NCBI GenBank assembly: GCA_029248745.1
Contig: JAQWIT010000020.1
Coordinates: 124,001 to 188,000, forward strand
DNA: 64,000 nucleotides
Direction of reading: 5' to 3'
Source of the DNA: Gammaproteobacteria bacterium
Lineage (GTDB): Bacteria; Pseudomonadota; Gammaproteobacteria; Nitrosococcales; Methylophagaceae
The stretch's first letter is position 1. Each line of letters starts with the position of its first letter. The notes beneath the pieces were generated by a model. It was not told the DNA's origin. It searched no databases and was given only the letters and a program-made list of their open reading frames with translations. Positions 27,473 to 36,786 of the stretch are shown here, piece by piece. The position numbers were made by a program, and so were the translations under genes.

Positions 27473-27611
27473 ACAATTAAATTCCTTGTGATAACTAAAC
27501 CTTACTAAACCAAGTCAGTAACGTTTTATCAATAATTACAAATATGAAAGAAAACCGAGCAGTACATGTGATTGCTACTTAAATTAAGGCGAAGCAGTAT
27601 ACAGTAAAAGG

Positions 27612-27815
27612 CTATGCGCCATATTTACTAACCACTTGGGCAAGATGAGATATTCGAATATCACAGCCTTGTTTCGCCTCATCCAAAATTCGTGATTTCT
27701 CATTATTACCGCTGGTAGACCAGCTCGTGATTTCATCTAAAGTTCGGCCACAGCCCAGACAAACGTCTAATTCATCAAGACAACAATTTCGAACACAAGG
27801 TGAAGCTATAGTCAC
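27612..27815 (-). CDS. DUF1289 family small Cys-rich protein
   Basis: 67 residues, typical for the family. Cysteines: SPCVRNCCLDELDVCLGCGRTLDEITSW, the DUF1289 signature (CxxxC...CxGCxRT). Possible metal binding; function unknown. Its start codon overlaps the stop region of the upstream lipoprotein gene (one base), so the three genes adh, lipoprotein and DUF1289 form one transcript. Confidence 0.8.
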   Translation of the reverse strand: MTIASPCVRNCCLDELDVCLGCGRTLDEITSWSTSGNNEKSRILDEAKQGCDIRISHLAQVVSKYGA

Positions 27816-28273
27816 TAAATACGACTCTCGTGCGCCTTAATCATACTCGTCGTCCAAATATGACGGTGAATAAGCCACTGCCCTTCTTGTTGATGCCAAA
27901 CCACTAAATATTTTCCGTAATCAATCATGTTATCTTCAGCGGTGTGGATCGTATAACGTCCGACTTCTGAAGCGCGGCCCTCACTTGCCTCAACTTCCAA
28001 TGTTTCTAACTTGATTGTCGTGACTCCTAGCTGCATTAACCCTTGCCAAAATAATTTAATCTCATGGCGCCCAGACACAAAATCACGGTTAGCGGGTAAT
28101 AATTGAGCATCTACAGAGTATAACTTTGCGAGTTCTGTACTATCAGCATGCTTAAAAGCCGCCATAAACGCCTGCTCGACAATAATTACATCATCATAAA
28201 CTTGTTGTTGATCAGACGTGGGTGAGCAGGCCACCAAGAATAAAAAGCTGACTGAATAAATGCCGAATCTCAA
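27815..28273 (-). CDS. SnoaL/DUF4440-like lipoprotein
   Basis: 152 residues. An N-terminal lipoprotein signal (FLFLVACSP, lipobox Cys at about residue 16) is followed by an NTF2-like fold (VEQAFMAAFKHADSTELAKLY, PANRDFVSGRHEIKLFWQGL, GRYTIHTAEDNMIDYGKYLVVW, GQWLIHRHIW). Such domains bind small hydrophobic ligands or act as ketosteroid-isomerase-like folds; no catalytic assignment is possible. Between the alcohol dehydrogenase gene (3-base gap) and DUF1289. Confidence 0.72.
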   Translation of the reverse strand: MRFGIYSVSFLFLVACSPTSDQQQVYDDVIIVEQAFMAAFKHADSTELAKLYSVDAQLLPANRDFVSGRHEIKLFWQGLMQLGVTTIKLETLEVEASEGRASEVGRYTIHTAEDNMIDYGKYLVVWHQQEGQWLIHRHIWTTSMIKAHESRI

Positions 28274-28276
28274 AAC

Positions 28277-29281
28277 CTAATCCCGTGTTAACACAACACG
28301 ATAATGTGCTTGCCCAGAACGAACACGTTCTATAGCAGCATTAACATCTTCGAAAGCAAACGTTTCAATCACAGGATTAATTTCATGGCGTGATGCAAAC
28401 CCCAACATTTCTGACATCACAGCTGGGCTCCCAACGGTTGATCCAGAAACAGAGCGTTGTCCCATCAACAAGCCGAAAACCTGAATATCCAAGGGTTCCA
28501 AAACAGCACCTACAAAATGTAAGCGGCCACGGGCAGCCAGAGTACTGATATAAGCGTTCCAATCCAATTTCACATTAACGGTTGAAATGATCAAGTCAAA
28601 ATGTCCTGCAGCACAAGCTAAATCGTCTTGGTCACGTGTATTTAAAGTATGGTGTGCACCCAAAGACACCGCTTCTCGTGCTTTACTTTCACTTGATGTA
28701 AATGCCGTGACTTCGCAACCCCATGCGTTTAAAAACTGTAGTGCTAAATGTCCTAAACCGCCAATGCCTATCACAGCCACTTTATCCGTAGGTTTAATAT
28801 CAAATTGGACTAAAGGATTAAAAACCGTAATGCCGGCACAAAATAAAGGGCCAGCCGAAGCAAGATTGATACCTTCAGGAATGACAACAAGACTATTAGT
28901 ATCGGCCCGTACTTTTTCAGCAAAGCCGCCATGGTGCCCAACAAGGGTGCCTTGAGCTGAAGCACACAAATTCTGGTCATTATTATGACAATGGTCACAT
29001 TCATTACAATAAGCAGCGTGCCAACCAAGACCGACAATTTGACCCACACGCAAAGCCGTCACATGTTCCCCGACTTCAGCAACACGTCCAACAACCTCAT
29101 GACCAGGCACTAGAGGGTACTGACTCATGCCCCATTCATTATCAATCATATTGATATCACTGTGGCAGATTCCCGTATAAAGGACATCGACTTCAACTTC
29201 TTGTCCTTTTAACGGCCCTGGATCATATTCAAAAGGTCGTAGCTCGTCTCCCGCTTCAAATGCAGCATAGGATTTTATCAT
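28277..29281 (-). CDS. Zinc-dependent NAD(P)-linked alcohol dehydrogenase
   Basis: 334 residues from the ATG at 29281, which has GGAGG upstream; an earlier in-frame ATG adds five residues and lies on that site. Zinc ligands: TGICHSDINM (catalytic Cys), PGHEVVGRV (catalytic His/Glu), and the structural-zinc quartet CNECDHCHNNDQNLC. NAD(P)-binding VIGIGGLGHLALQFLNAWG. Resembles the YahK/AdhC-type broad-range aldehyde reductases (cinnamyl alcohol dehydrogenase class). Likely NADPH-dependent because no acidic residue follows the second strand (AFTSSESKAREA), but this is inference. Confidence 0.87.
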   Translation of the reverse strand: MIKSYAAFEAGDELRPFEYDPGPLKGQEVEVDVLYTGICHSDINMIDNEWGMSQYPLVPGHEVVGRVAEVGEHVTALRVGQIVGLGWHAAYCNECDHCHNNDQNLCASAQGTLVGHHGGFAEKVRADTNSLVVIPEGINLASAGPLFCAGITVFNPLVQFDIKPTDKVAVIGIGGLGHLALQFLNAWGCEVTAFTSSESKAREAVSLGAHHTLNTRDQDDLACAAGHFDLIISTVNVKLDWNAYISTLAARGRLHFVGAVLEPLDIQVFGLLMGQRSVSGSTVGSPAVMSEMLGFASRHEINPVIETFAFEDVNAAIERVRSGQAHYRVVLTRD

Positions 29282-29405
29282 CGTAGACTCCTCCATACAG
29301 AACCGTTACCGGCACCGGATTAGATAATTCTCTTGACACACAAGAGACAAAATAAGTGCCAGTCATAAGCATACTACCGGTACTTATTTTAGACAATTAC
29401 TTCAG

Positions 29406-29790
29406 TTACACCATACCTAAAGCTATTAAAGCAAGAACAACTTGGCTCGCAAAACCAGCAGCAAAAGCAAATGTTCTTAATAGCGGAATACCGAAAGTAT
29501 AAACAACAAAACGGGCAACGCGTGCCCAGAAGTAAACCATACAAGCTAATACTGTTATTTCATTGCTCGTCCCTGAGGCGTGAACAACCAAAACCAAAGC
29601 AGCAAAAACCACCAAGTTTTCAACCGCATTGCTATGAGCACGTTTCACACGATCAGCTCAACCTGAAAGCGTAATCGGTGCAGCAGGATAACCAACAGCA
29701 TCCATCAAACCACCTACTAAAATCCGATTTAAAGCGTATGGCATCAACATGATAGCCGTAAATAAAGCAACCCATGATGTGAACTAAAAA
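29406..29790 (-). pseudogene. MAPEG family membrane protein, interrupted by a stop
   Basis: The open part (29406-29648) encodes the C-terminal 80 residues of a small MAPEG-like protein: RAHSNAVENLVVFAALVLVV and YFWARVARFVVYTFGIPLLRT. The same frame continues upstream through TGA (about 29662) into LMPYALNRILVGGLMDAVGY and APITLSG. The stop falls where family members have W in SGWADRAKRAH, a simple TGG to TGA change. No good start codon remains upstream; a TAG closes the frame near 29790. Called a pseudogene; the shortened protein would lack its first helices. Confidence 0.75.
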
Positions 29791-29884
29791 CAAAATCCCA
29801 ACGGTACTTTTATTTTAAGTCATTTAGTATAGATAAGTTATCAACTTAAAAAGAGCCTGCTAGACAAGTTGTCAAATAGGCGTG

Positions 29885-30841
29885 TTATTCAGCTGTACTA
29901 GCAATATTCAGTGAACGATAAAACACATGTCCACTGTTTATTCTCGCACGGCAACCATCAAATTGCGATTTTTCTTCATCAGAAACAACAGGATAATTCA
30001 AATAAAGTCCCTGCATTGTTTTAAGAATAATTTCTGCCACTTTTAAAGTGCATAAAAAATTTATTATCAGGAGGAATCGCATACCAAGGTGCCCACGGTT
30101 TTGAAGTTTCTCTCAAAGCAATATCATAAGCATGCATACACTGATCCCAGTGCTGTCGTTGTTCAATATCGGATTCAGAAAACTTCCAATGCTTTTCTGG
30201 CACGTCTAAACGAGCCAGAAAACGATTCTTTTGACACGCTTAGCCAAAACTTAATAACAACCGTACCATTCTTAGCTAGATGTTGTTCCATATCATTAAT
30301 AGATTCATAACGGCCCTGCCTAACCGTGTCTAAATTAACCCCGGGTAGTCGTTGAGAAGCGAGGATATTAGGGTAAACGTCTGCAATTAAAACTTCTTCA
30401 TAATGGCCACTGTTAAATAGACCTATACGCCCACGCTAACGTAATGCTTTAGTTGTACGCCAAATAAAGTCATGATCTAGCTCATTAGCACTCGGTTTTT
30501 TAAAAGAACTAACTTGGCAACCGGCTGGGTTAAGCCCTTTCTTAACAGCACGAATCGTACTATCTCTACCAGCTGCATCCATTGCCTGAAATACCAATAG
30601 AACGGCATGATGGTCATGTGCACACATCATTTGTTGTATAGCATCTATCACAGCCACTACTTTTTTAACTTTTACTTACAAGCTTTTTAGTTAAAGGACC
30701 ATCATCTTCATTAGGCGAAGTAGGCGTTTGGTAATATTAAAAGAACCATCAAACGTTACAAGGTATGGGCTTTCTGCAAACGACTGCATATCAGACGTGC
30801 TTCTAATTAAATCAACATAATCTTTTAAAAAAAATATTCAT
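29885..30841 (-). pseudogene. ppk2: Polyphosphate kinase 2 gene, multiply broken
   Basis: PPK2 sequence can be followed over the whole length only by switching frames. N-terminal SPYLVTFDGSFNIT, then in another frame [20 protein letters not shown] ending in TAA, then [37 protein letters not shown], an in-frame TAG near 30436, RGRIGLFNSGHYEEVLIADV, then after a shift PEKHWKFSESDIEQRQHWD and KPWAPWYAIPPDNKFFMH. I count at least two stops and several frameshifts. The normal product would be about 300 residues making or using polyphosphate. The intact ppk1 elsewhere makes the loss tolerable. Confidence 0.9.
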
Positions 30842-30846
30842 ACCGC

Positions 30847-32025
30847 TTAAGCAATGGCTTTTTTACCCATTCTTAGCAAGAAATAACCCAAAATACCTGA
30901 TGCGAAAGAACCAACCAAAATAGCCAGTTTATCTGTGTCATGGAATAAAGGAACATTACCAAATGCTAACGAAGCAATAAACAAACTCATCGTAAAACCA
31001 ATACCTGTTAATACCGACACGCCATATAATTGTAACCAATTACTTTCGCTCGGTAATGAGGCCAATTTCAATTTTATTGCAATAAAACTAAATCCAAAAA
31101 CACCAATCTGTTTACCAATAAATAAACCGGCCATAATGCCCAATGGCACGGGGCCTGCCATCTGTTCCATTGAAATATTACTGACATCAACTCCAGCGTT
31201 AACGAAAGCAAATAACGGTAAGACAATGAAAGCAACAAAAAAGTGTAATTCATGCTCTAAATCTTTAAGCAAAGACACATGCTTACCTTCACGCTGTGCA
31301 TTTAACGGAATCGTAAAAGCCAATGCAACTCCGGCCAATGTCGCATGAACACCCGACTTAAGGACACTCACCCATAACACTAAGCCCATAAAGAAATAAA
31401 GAGACTTCTTCGTTATACCCATCAAATTAAACGCGATTAATATCAATAGTGAAACGAAAGCAACACTAATCGCAACCAGTGATAGATCAGATGTATAAAA
31501 CAACGCGATAATAATGATCGCACCTAAATCATCTATGATGGCCAATGCCATCAAAAATAACTTTAAAGAAACAGGGACGCGACTACCCAGCATCGATAAA
31601 ATACCCAAAGCAAAAGCAATATCAGTTGCCGTCGGAATCGCCCAGCCCATCAATGCAACTGGATCAGGATTATCCATGTTAAAGGCTATATAAACTAATG
31701 CTGGAACAGCCATACCACCTACTGCAGCAATACCTGGTAGCATCGCCTGCCTAATGGAAGACAAATGGCCTTCAAGTAATTCACGCTTAACTTCTAAACC
31801 GATCAATAAGAAGAAAATAGCCATAAGACCATCATTGACCCAATGCGAAAAAGTCTTATCTAAGTGCAATGGGCCAATGCGAACTTCGATCGGAATATGT
31901 ATCAAACTCTGATAAAGCGGTGCAATGGCTGTGTTACTTAAAATCAATGCCAATATCGTAACAAAGATTAATAACACCCCACTGGATGATTCTTTTTGTA
32001 TAAATTCGTCAATAATATTATTCAT
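30847..32025 (-). CDS. nhaA: Na+/H+ antiporter NhaA
   Basis: 392 residues, matching E. coli NhaA (388), with about 12 membrane segments. The essential paired aspartates are present in ALAIIDDLGAIIIIALFY, the unwound-helix region in WAIPTATDIAFALGIL, and the C-terminal GIGFTMSLFIASLAF. It exports Na+ in exchange for two protons, fitting a marine or saline setting. It is followed within six bases by the ppk2 relic, so its transcript now reads into dead sequence. Confidence 0.94.
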   Translation of the reverse strand: MNNIIDEFIQKESSSGVLLIFVTILALILSNTAIAPLYQSLIHIPIEVRIGPLHLDKTFSHWVNDGLMAIFFLLIGLEVKRELLEGHLSSIRQAMLPGIAAVGGMAVPALVYIAFNMDNPDPVALMGWAIPTATDIAFALGILSMLGSRVPVSLKLFLMALAIIDDLGAIIIIALFYTSDLSLVAISVAFVSLLILIAFNLMGITKKSLYFFMGLVLWVSVLKSGVHATLAGVALAFTIPLNAQREGKHVSLLKDLEHELHFFVAFIVLPLFAFVNAGVDVSNISMEQMAGPVPLGIMAGLFIGKQIGVFGFSFIAIKLKLASLPSESNWLQLYGVSVLTGIGFTMSLFIASLAFGNVPLFHDTDKLAILVGSFASGILGYFLLRMGKKAIA

Positions 32026-32070
32026 GAAACACTCTAGTTAATTACTTACTGTTAAAACAAAAAAATAAGT

Positions 32071-32715
32071 CTAATTTTGTTCTAACAGCCATACACATTC
32101 TGTCGCTGGGCAGCGACCTTTCAACCCATCTTCGACATCACCGGTATACAATAATGTCATTTTATAATCAGTCCCATAATGTTCAGCTAATTCGGCATTA
32201 GGCACCGAAAACGGGGGACCAGACATCACCGCTTGGTCATAGACATAACTAATAATAAGTTGTCTTGGCGTTCGTGCTACACGCACAATCTGTTGAGCAT
32301 ATTGACCACGTATCTCATGCGGCAAAGCCACAATCGCAGCGCGATCATACACTACATCGACTTGGCCTAATATCTTCCCGGTTAAATCGAATACATCGCC
32401 AACATAAACAATCAGCGTTTCAGTATAGTACTGCTTTAAGGCACCTAAAGAAATAATCTCGGGCTCAAGACCTAAGCTTTCAAACAAGGCAATAACAGCC
32501 GGTTCGTGAAACTCGACACCCTTTACCGTGAACCCTTGAGAGAGCAGCCATGCAACATCTAATGTTTTGCCACATAACGGCAAAAAGAATATCTGGCCGC
32601 TTTGCAAACTTAAGCTATCGATATGAGCAACCAATAATGGATTAACCTCATCACGGTGAAACCCTATTTGTTTACTTTCCCACTTCTGATGCCAAAATGC
32701 TGCATCCATTCTCAC
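32071..32715 (-). CDS. tpm: Thiopurine S-methyltransferase family protein
   Basis: 214 residues, normal for bacterial Tpm. FWHQKWESKQIGFHRDEVNP at the N terminus, FFLPLCGKTLDVAWLLSQGF and VKGVEFHEPAV around the SAM site, YDRAAIVALPHEIRGQYAQQ and SGPPFSVP are all family blocks. Bacterial Tpm enzymes methylate selenium and tellurium oxyanions as well as thiols. It lies upstream of nhaA on the same strand, 45 bases apart. Confidence 0.92.
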   Translation of the reverse strand: MRMDAAFWHQKWESKQIGFHRDEVNPLLVAHIDSLSLQSGQIFFLPLCGKTLDVAWLLSQGFTVKGVEFHEPAVIALFESLGLEPEIISLGALKQYYTETLIVYVGDVFDLTGKILGQVDVVYDRAAIVALPHEIRGQYAQQIVRVARTPRQLIISYVYDQAVMSGPPFSVPNAELAEHYGTDYKMTLLYTGDVEDGLKGRCPATECVWLLEQN

Positions 32716-32746
32716 TGCACCTTATTTACAAACACATTTTTTTGGC

Positions 32747-33652
32747 TTATTCACCTTGCAAACTTCGCGCAATAATCGCTATCCATGCCTCAGCAGGAAT
32801 GAGGCCGTTTGCCCACTCCTCCCAGTCTAGCGATAATCCCTCTTCTTGCATTTCAGCTACCGTCATTCCTTGAGCTGCCATCGCTTTTACTTCATCTATC
32901 GTACCCAATAACATCTCATGAAAATTTGCCAACTCAGATTTGTCAGCTAATTGTCCATGTCCAGGAACAACGATCGTATCATCATCAATCCTTGTTAAAA
33001 CAGCTGCAATATTGTCGGCCATTTGAAGTACATCACCGCCATTATCAAGATCGACAAATGGAAACATACCAGAAAAAAAGTGATCCCCCATGTGAACTAG
33101 ATTAGCTTCTTTCAAAAACACCACAGAATCACCATCGGTATGGCCATTCGGAAAATGAACAATTTCAAACGTTTCACCGTTAATGAATAAAGATAAATCT
33201 TTGCTATAAGTTAGAGAAGGTAAAGCATGCTCAGGGTATGGTTCTGAAACCATATTAAACAACTTAATTTCTTGCCGAGTTAACAAACGTGTTCGAACAT
33301 TATCATGTGCTACTATCTGAGCATGACGGCCTATCAATTCATTCCCTTGTGTATGATCCCCATGCCAATGGGTATTGATCAGATAAGTCACTGTTTGAAC
33401 ACCACCATGTTCGGCTAACACAAAGACTAATGCCTCGGACATCTCCTTATAATCAGCATCGACCATGACTAAGCCCTGCTCGCCTTTGACTAAGAGGATA
33501 TTGCCACCCTTACCTCTCAGCAGATAAACAGACTCTGTTAATGCCGTCGATTTAAAGCTTTTAGTAGGAGCATGATGGTCACCACCGCTATAGGCTGGAT
33601 AACTTAAAGCAAGAAAAAAGAAACAAAAATAGAACTTAACTAAAACTTTCAT
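32747..33652 (-). CDS. Exported metallo-beta-lactamase-fold hydrolase
   Basis: 301 residues. Signal peptide (LVKFYFCFFFLALSYPAYS, about residues 3-21). The dinuclear zinc motif THWHGDHTQGNE (HxHxDH), the later HFPNGHTDGDSVVF and VVPGHGQLADKSEL place it among periplasmic MBL hydrolases such as those described with quinoprotein or sulfur-oxidation systems (SoxH-like). The substrate is not predictable. A start at 33652 gives the complete signal peptide. Confidence 0.82.
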   Translation of the reverse strand: MKVLVKFYFCFFFLALSYPAYSGGDHHAPTKSFKSTALTESVYLLRGKGGNILLVKGEQGLVMVDADYKEMSEALVFVLAEHGGVQTVTYLINTHWHGDHTQGNELIGRHAQIVAHDNVRTRLLTRQEIKLFNMVSEPYPEHALPSLTYSKDLSLFINGETFEIVHFPNGHTDGDSVVFLKEANLVHMGDHFFSGMFPFVDLDNGGDVLQMADNIAAVLTRIDDDTIVVPGHGQLADKSELANFHEMLLGTIDEVKAMAAQGMTVAEMQEEGLSLDWEEWANGLIPAEAWIAIIARSLQGE

Positions 33653-33822
33653 CTTATTCCTCCCTAAACAAATAATTCATATTCTACGCTGAAAAAGGTC
33701 TGTATTTCATAAAAAAAAACACATTATTCAGCATTTATCTAGTTTATCAAGATTACAGTATGATGAAACTGCATGAGCAGTAGAAACAATTTGCCACGGA
33801 AAAACAACGATAAGGCAAAACC

Positions 33823-34138
33823 ATGTTCAATAGAACACTACTCATCACTAGCAGTATTGCATTAAGCACAAATATATCTGCTGCAAAAATACAAAAAAAT
33901 CAGTATTAGCTGTCACTAACACAAGCAGCTTCGCCTTCTCATAATGGTGTTGATACTGCAACTACACCTTTTTTTGGCATTGAATAAAATCAGCAGAGTA
34001 GAAAATAAAACCGGTAAACAAAACGCTAAACTCTCACAAGTACCACTTCCAGTGACATTGTGGCTGTTAGCGCCAGTCTTAGTTGGACTAACTCAACTAC
34101 GTCGTCAGAAAAAATACCCTCTAAGGTTGTTCCATTGA
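33823..34138 (+). pseudogene. Broken small secreted protein with a PEP-CTERM-like tail
   Basis: ATG 33823 opens a signal peptide (MFNRTLLITSSIALSTNISA) but ends at TAG 33907-33909 after 28 codons. The frame goes on as [20 protein letters not shown] to a T7 run (about 33970) and stops shortly after; from that run another frame reads through to SQVPLPVTLWLLAPVLVGL followed by TQLRRQKK. The tail has the three parts of an exosortase sorting signal: a proline motif (VPLP), a hydrophobic helix and a basic end. Original length about 104 residues. One stop plus one homopolymer frameshift separate it from an intact gene. Confidence 0.65.
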
Positions 34139-34226
34139 AAGGAAGTCACAATGATAATCCACAGTGGCTTCTTTTTTTTTCATCAAGTGCTATGATGCCT
34201 GCACTATTACAAACACTGAAAATAGC

Positions 34227-35261
34227 ATGGATCCTCTAAGCCAAGGCTTGGTAGGTGCAACCGCATCCCAAAGCCTATCTAATCGCAAAGACATTGTGAC
34301 AGCAACCGTTCTAGGCTTCCTCTCTGGCATGGCTGCAGATCTAGATATCTTCATCCGTTCATCTGAAGATCCCCTATTGTTTTTAGAATTCCACCGCCAA
34401 TTTACTCACTCTCTCATTTTCATGCCTATCGGTGGTTTAATCTGCGCCTGTGTTTTTTGGTTGCTACTCCATTTTGTTTTCAATAAAACCAATTTAAGTT
34501 TTATCAAAATATACCTTTTCAGCACAGTCGGATATGTCACTCACGGTCTTCTCGATTCCTGTACTAGCTATGGCACGCAACTATTTTGGCCATTCAGCAA
34601 TGAACGTGTGGCATGGAATAACGTCTCCATCATTGATCCCATTTTCACACTTACCTTACTAACCTTAGTTGTTTTTGCCGCCACTAAACGGTCAGTACGG
34701 ATAAGTTATATTGCAGCTTTTTTCGCCGTCAGTTATTTAAGCCTAGGCGTCATACAGGAACAACGGGCCAGTAATATTGCTCAGCAATTAGCTGAAAGTC
34801 GTGGTCACACTGCACTTAATTTGAGTGTCAAACCCATTTTTGGCAATTTGATTGTCTGGAAAAGTATTTATGAACATCGTGCACGCTACTATGTTGATGC
34901 TATCCGGGTCATTGATACAAGCAGCATTTTTGAAGGAGACTCTATTGCTAAGCTGGAGATAAACAGAGACCTACCTTGGTTAAATAAAATGAGTCAACAG
35001 GCTGATGATATAGAACGTTTTCGTTGGTTCTCTGCCGATCACCTTGCTCTGGATCCGAACGATCCCTACCGCATCATCGATATCCGCTACTCAATGTTAC
35101 CGAACAAACTTGATGGTCTCTGGGGCATCAAACTTTCCCCTTATGCCCATTCAGCACAGCATATAACATGGACTGCCAATAGAAGCGTTAGTGAAAGAGC
35201 TGAAAACCTAAAAAAACTTTGGTTAATGATTAAGGGGAGTGGCGCAAGACCAGCACCCTAA
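34227..35261 (+). CDS. YdjM/DUF457-type membrane-bound metal-dependent hydrolase
   Basis: 344 residues from the ATG at 34227 (MDPLSQGLVGATASQSL), the usual start of this family; an upstream start at 34164 would add an unrelated stretch. Family motifs: GFLSGMAADLDIFIR, LEFHRQFTHSLIFMPIGG (the HRxxTHS signature), and YVTHGLLDSCTSYGTQLFWPFS. Several membrane helices in the first 190 residues, then a periplasmic or soluble C-terminal domain with no known motif. Inner-membrane hydrolase of unknown substrate, LexA-regulated in E. coli. Confidence 0.85.
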   Translation: MDPLSQGLVGATASQSLSNRKDIVTATVLGFLSGMAADLDIFIRSSEDPLLFLEFHRQFTHSLIFMPIGGLICACVFWLLLHFVFNKTNLSFIKIYLFSTVGYVTHGLLDSCTSYGTQLFWPFSNERVAWNNVSIIDPIFTLTLLTLVVFAATKRSVRISYIAAFFAVSYLSLGVIQEQRASNIAQQLAESRGHTALNLSVKPIFGNLIVWKSIYEHRARYYVDAIRVIDTSSIFEGDSIAKLEINRDLPWLNKMSQQADDIERFRWFSADHLALDPNDPYRIIDIRYSMLPNKLDGLWGIKLSPYAHSAQHITWTANRSVSERAENLKKLWLMIKGSGARPAP

Positions 35262-35298
35262 ATTTAATCAAAAACGACTGGGCAAGCACTATAATCAT

Positions 35299-35656
35299 TA
35301 AACCCCATAATCCCAACGCCAAACATCATTAACACGACGCCAGCGAAAATGATAAAACAACATCAAACAAGTCCCTGATGGCAATTCCACTAAAAATATA
35401 TCGAATTCTTTCACCAAGTGATAATCTAGGTAAACACTACTTTCCCCAAAGTTAAGCCACGGCGTAAATCAGCCTCGACTAGCCAAAATGCCTCTGGTGA
35501 TATCCATTTCAGTTGAGTGCTTCCCCACACTAATAACAGATTATAGCCTCTCATCTCACCATGTCTTAGGTGATCAGATGCAATATCTTGAGCACTACAG
35601 CCTAGTATAAAAAGCGTTAAAAGTACCATTGTTAAAGTTCTAAACTGAGTCATCAT
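35299..35656 (-). pseudogene. Frameshifted small lipoprotein
   Basis: From ATG 35656 (AGGA just upstream) the frame encodes a lipoprotein signal (TLTMVLLTLFILGCSAQ, lipobox Cys about residue 17) and about 56 more residues to a TAG near 35428. If the frame is changed in the GGGGAAAG run, the reading continues NFGESSVYLDYHLVKEFDIF and LVELPSGTCLMLFYHFRWRR, then ends at 35299. The restored protein would be about 118 residues. I do not recognise the family. It is the last gene of the SCO operon and follows another broken gene. Confidence 0.6.
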
Positions 35657-35684
35657 CTTATTTCCTATATCTAGAAAAACTATA

Positions 35685-36432
35685 TCATTCATCAAATAGA
35701 CGATTAACTTGCCCAATCATTACACCGAAACGGCCATCGGATAGACTATTTTTTTCAGGTAAGTACATTCGAGAAACCGAACCATCTAAATACAAAGCGT
35801 TTTGAGAGCCTTGTTGCTGGAAATAATGTGCAAAATCATAAAAGGTAACAAAACGTTTTGACAGCACAAACATAACCTGACCATCTGGTAATACACCCAC
35901 ACCGTTTCGTACACGTAAACTACTTGAGCCCGGTGTCAATTTTTGGTTGATTTTGCCATCAACAATCAACATAGGTCCTGATTGCGTTGCATAGTCGAGA
36001 TCTGACGTTACCTCAAAACCATGCGTTGGTACAAAGAAAGCTTGCCGCGACTTGGTTAAGTAAGAAAACACCATTCGGCTGGATATAAAAATTACCATAC
36101 CCCTACTGACGACGACTTAGACGATACAATAGCTCACCATTTTCAATATATAAGCCCAGAAGCGTCAAGTCTTCTTGAAAAGTGCCACCATTCATCGCAA
36201 TACGTAATATTTTATTCTCGCTTGCTAACGCTTGTTTTATCCGACGAAAATATTGATAAGGTTCGCCTGTTTTATCACGCCAGAAAAAAGTCAGTTCGCT
36301 TTCCGTAGGATCAACAATATGCGTAATAAATTGACTAGGTGGCACAATCTACTCAGCCCAAATAATGGACTGCCAACACAATAAACAACAACCCAAAAGA
36401 ACATGAGTAAGTTGTTCATATAATGTTCTCAT
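35685..36432 (-). pseudogene. DUF2233/phosphodiester glycosidase family gene with two stops and a frameshift
   Basis: ATG 36432 starts a signal peptide (LTHVLLGCCLLCWQ) and reaches TAG after 28 codons (36346-36348). The same frame goes on with IVDPTESELTFFWRDKTGEP and RIAMNGGTFQEDLTLLGLYI, a DUF2233 block, to a second TAG just below 36105, then GYGNFYIQPNGVF. A frameshift near 36060 leads into ATQSGPMLIVDGKINQK, LRVRNGVGVLPDG and NALYLDGSVSRMYLP. The ATG overlaps the TGA stop of the upstream gene, so coupling survived although the gene is dead. The family may cleave N-acetylglucosamine-phosphodiester groups of envelope polymers. Confidence 0.87.
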
Positions 36433-36776
36433 CAGATATTTTTTACACTCGCTGGTGGTGCAAAATAATGGCTCATCCTTTCATATAATGTGCCTGAACT
36501 CGAATCACCAAATGCGAGTTGTTGAAAATCAGCATCAGGATCCTGTTCCTTATATAAAAATTGATAATTGATTAAATCAGGCTGGTCATCATTCAAAATC
36601 AAGATAATCCGTTCCCTGTTTTTACAACAATCAATAGTCATCAGATCCGCAGGAAGCCCAGCATCACGCATCTTGTGATGAACGCCAACAATAGGCTCAA
36701 TGTCAGCATGGTTCAATTGAACCCGTTCATGCGCTTCCGTTGCTAAATGACACAATATTTTTAGTTGTTCTGTCAT
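36432..36776 (-). CDS. Conserved hypothetical protein in the SCO operon
   Basis: 114 residues from ATG 36776, which has AAGG eight bases upstream; a start 27 bases earlier would overlap the preceding gene. Soluble, one cysteine pair in MTIDCCKNRERI, and a helical N terminus (ILCHLATEAHERVQLNHADI). There is no signal peptide, so it is cytoplasmic although the neighbouring SCO protein is exported. Function unknown. Its TGA overlaps the start of the broken DUF2233 gene by one base. Confidence 0.65.
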   Translation of the reverse strand: MTEQLKILCHLATEAHERVQLNHADIEPIVGVHHKMRDAGLPADLMTIDCCKNRERIILILNDDQPDLINYQFLYKEQDPDADFQQLAFGDSSSGTLYERMSHYFAPPASVKNI

Positions 36777-36786
36777 CTTCCAAACC

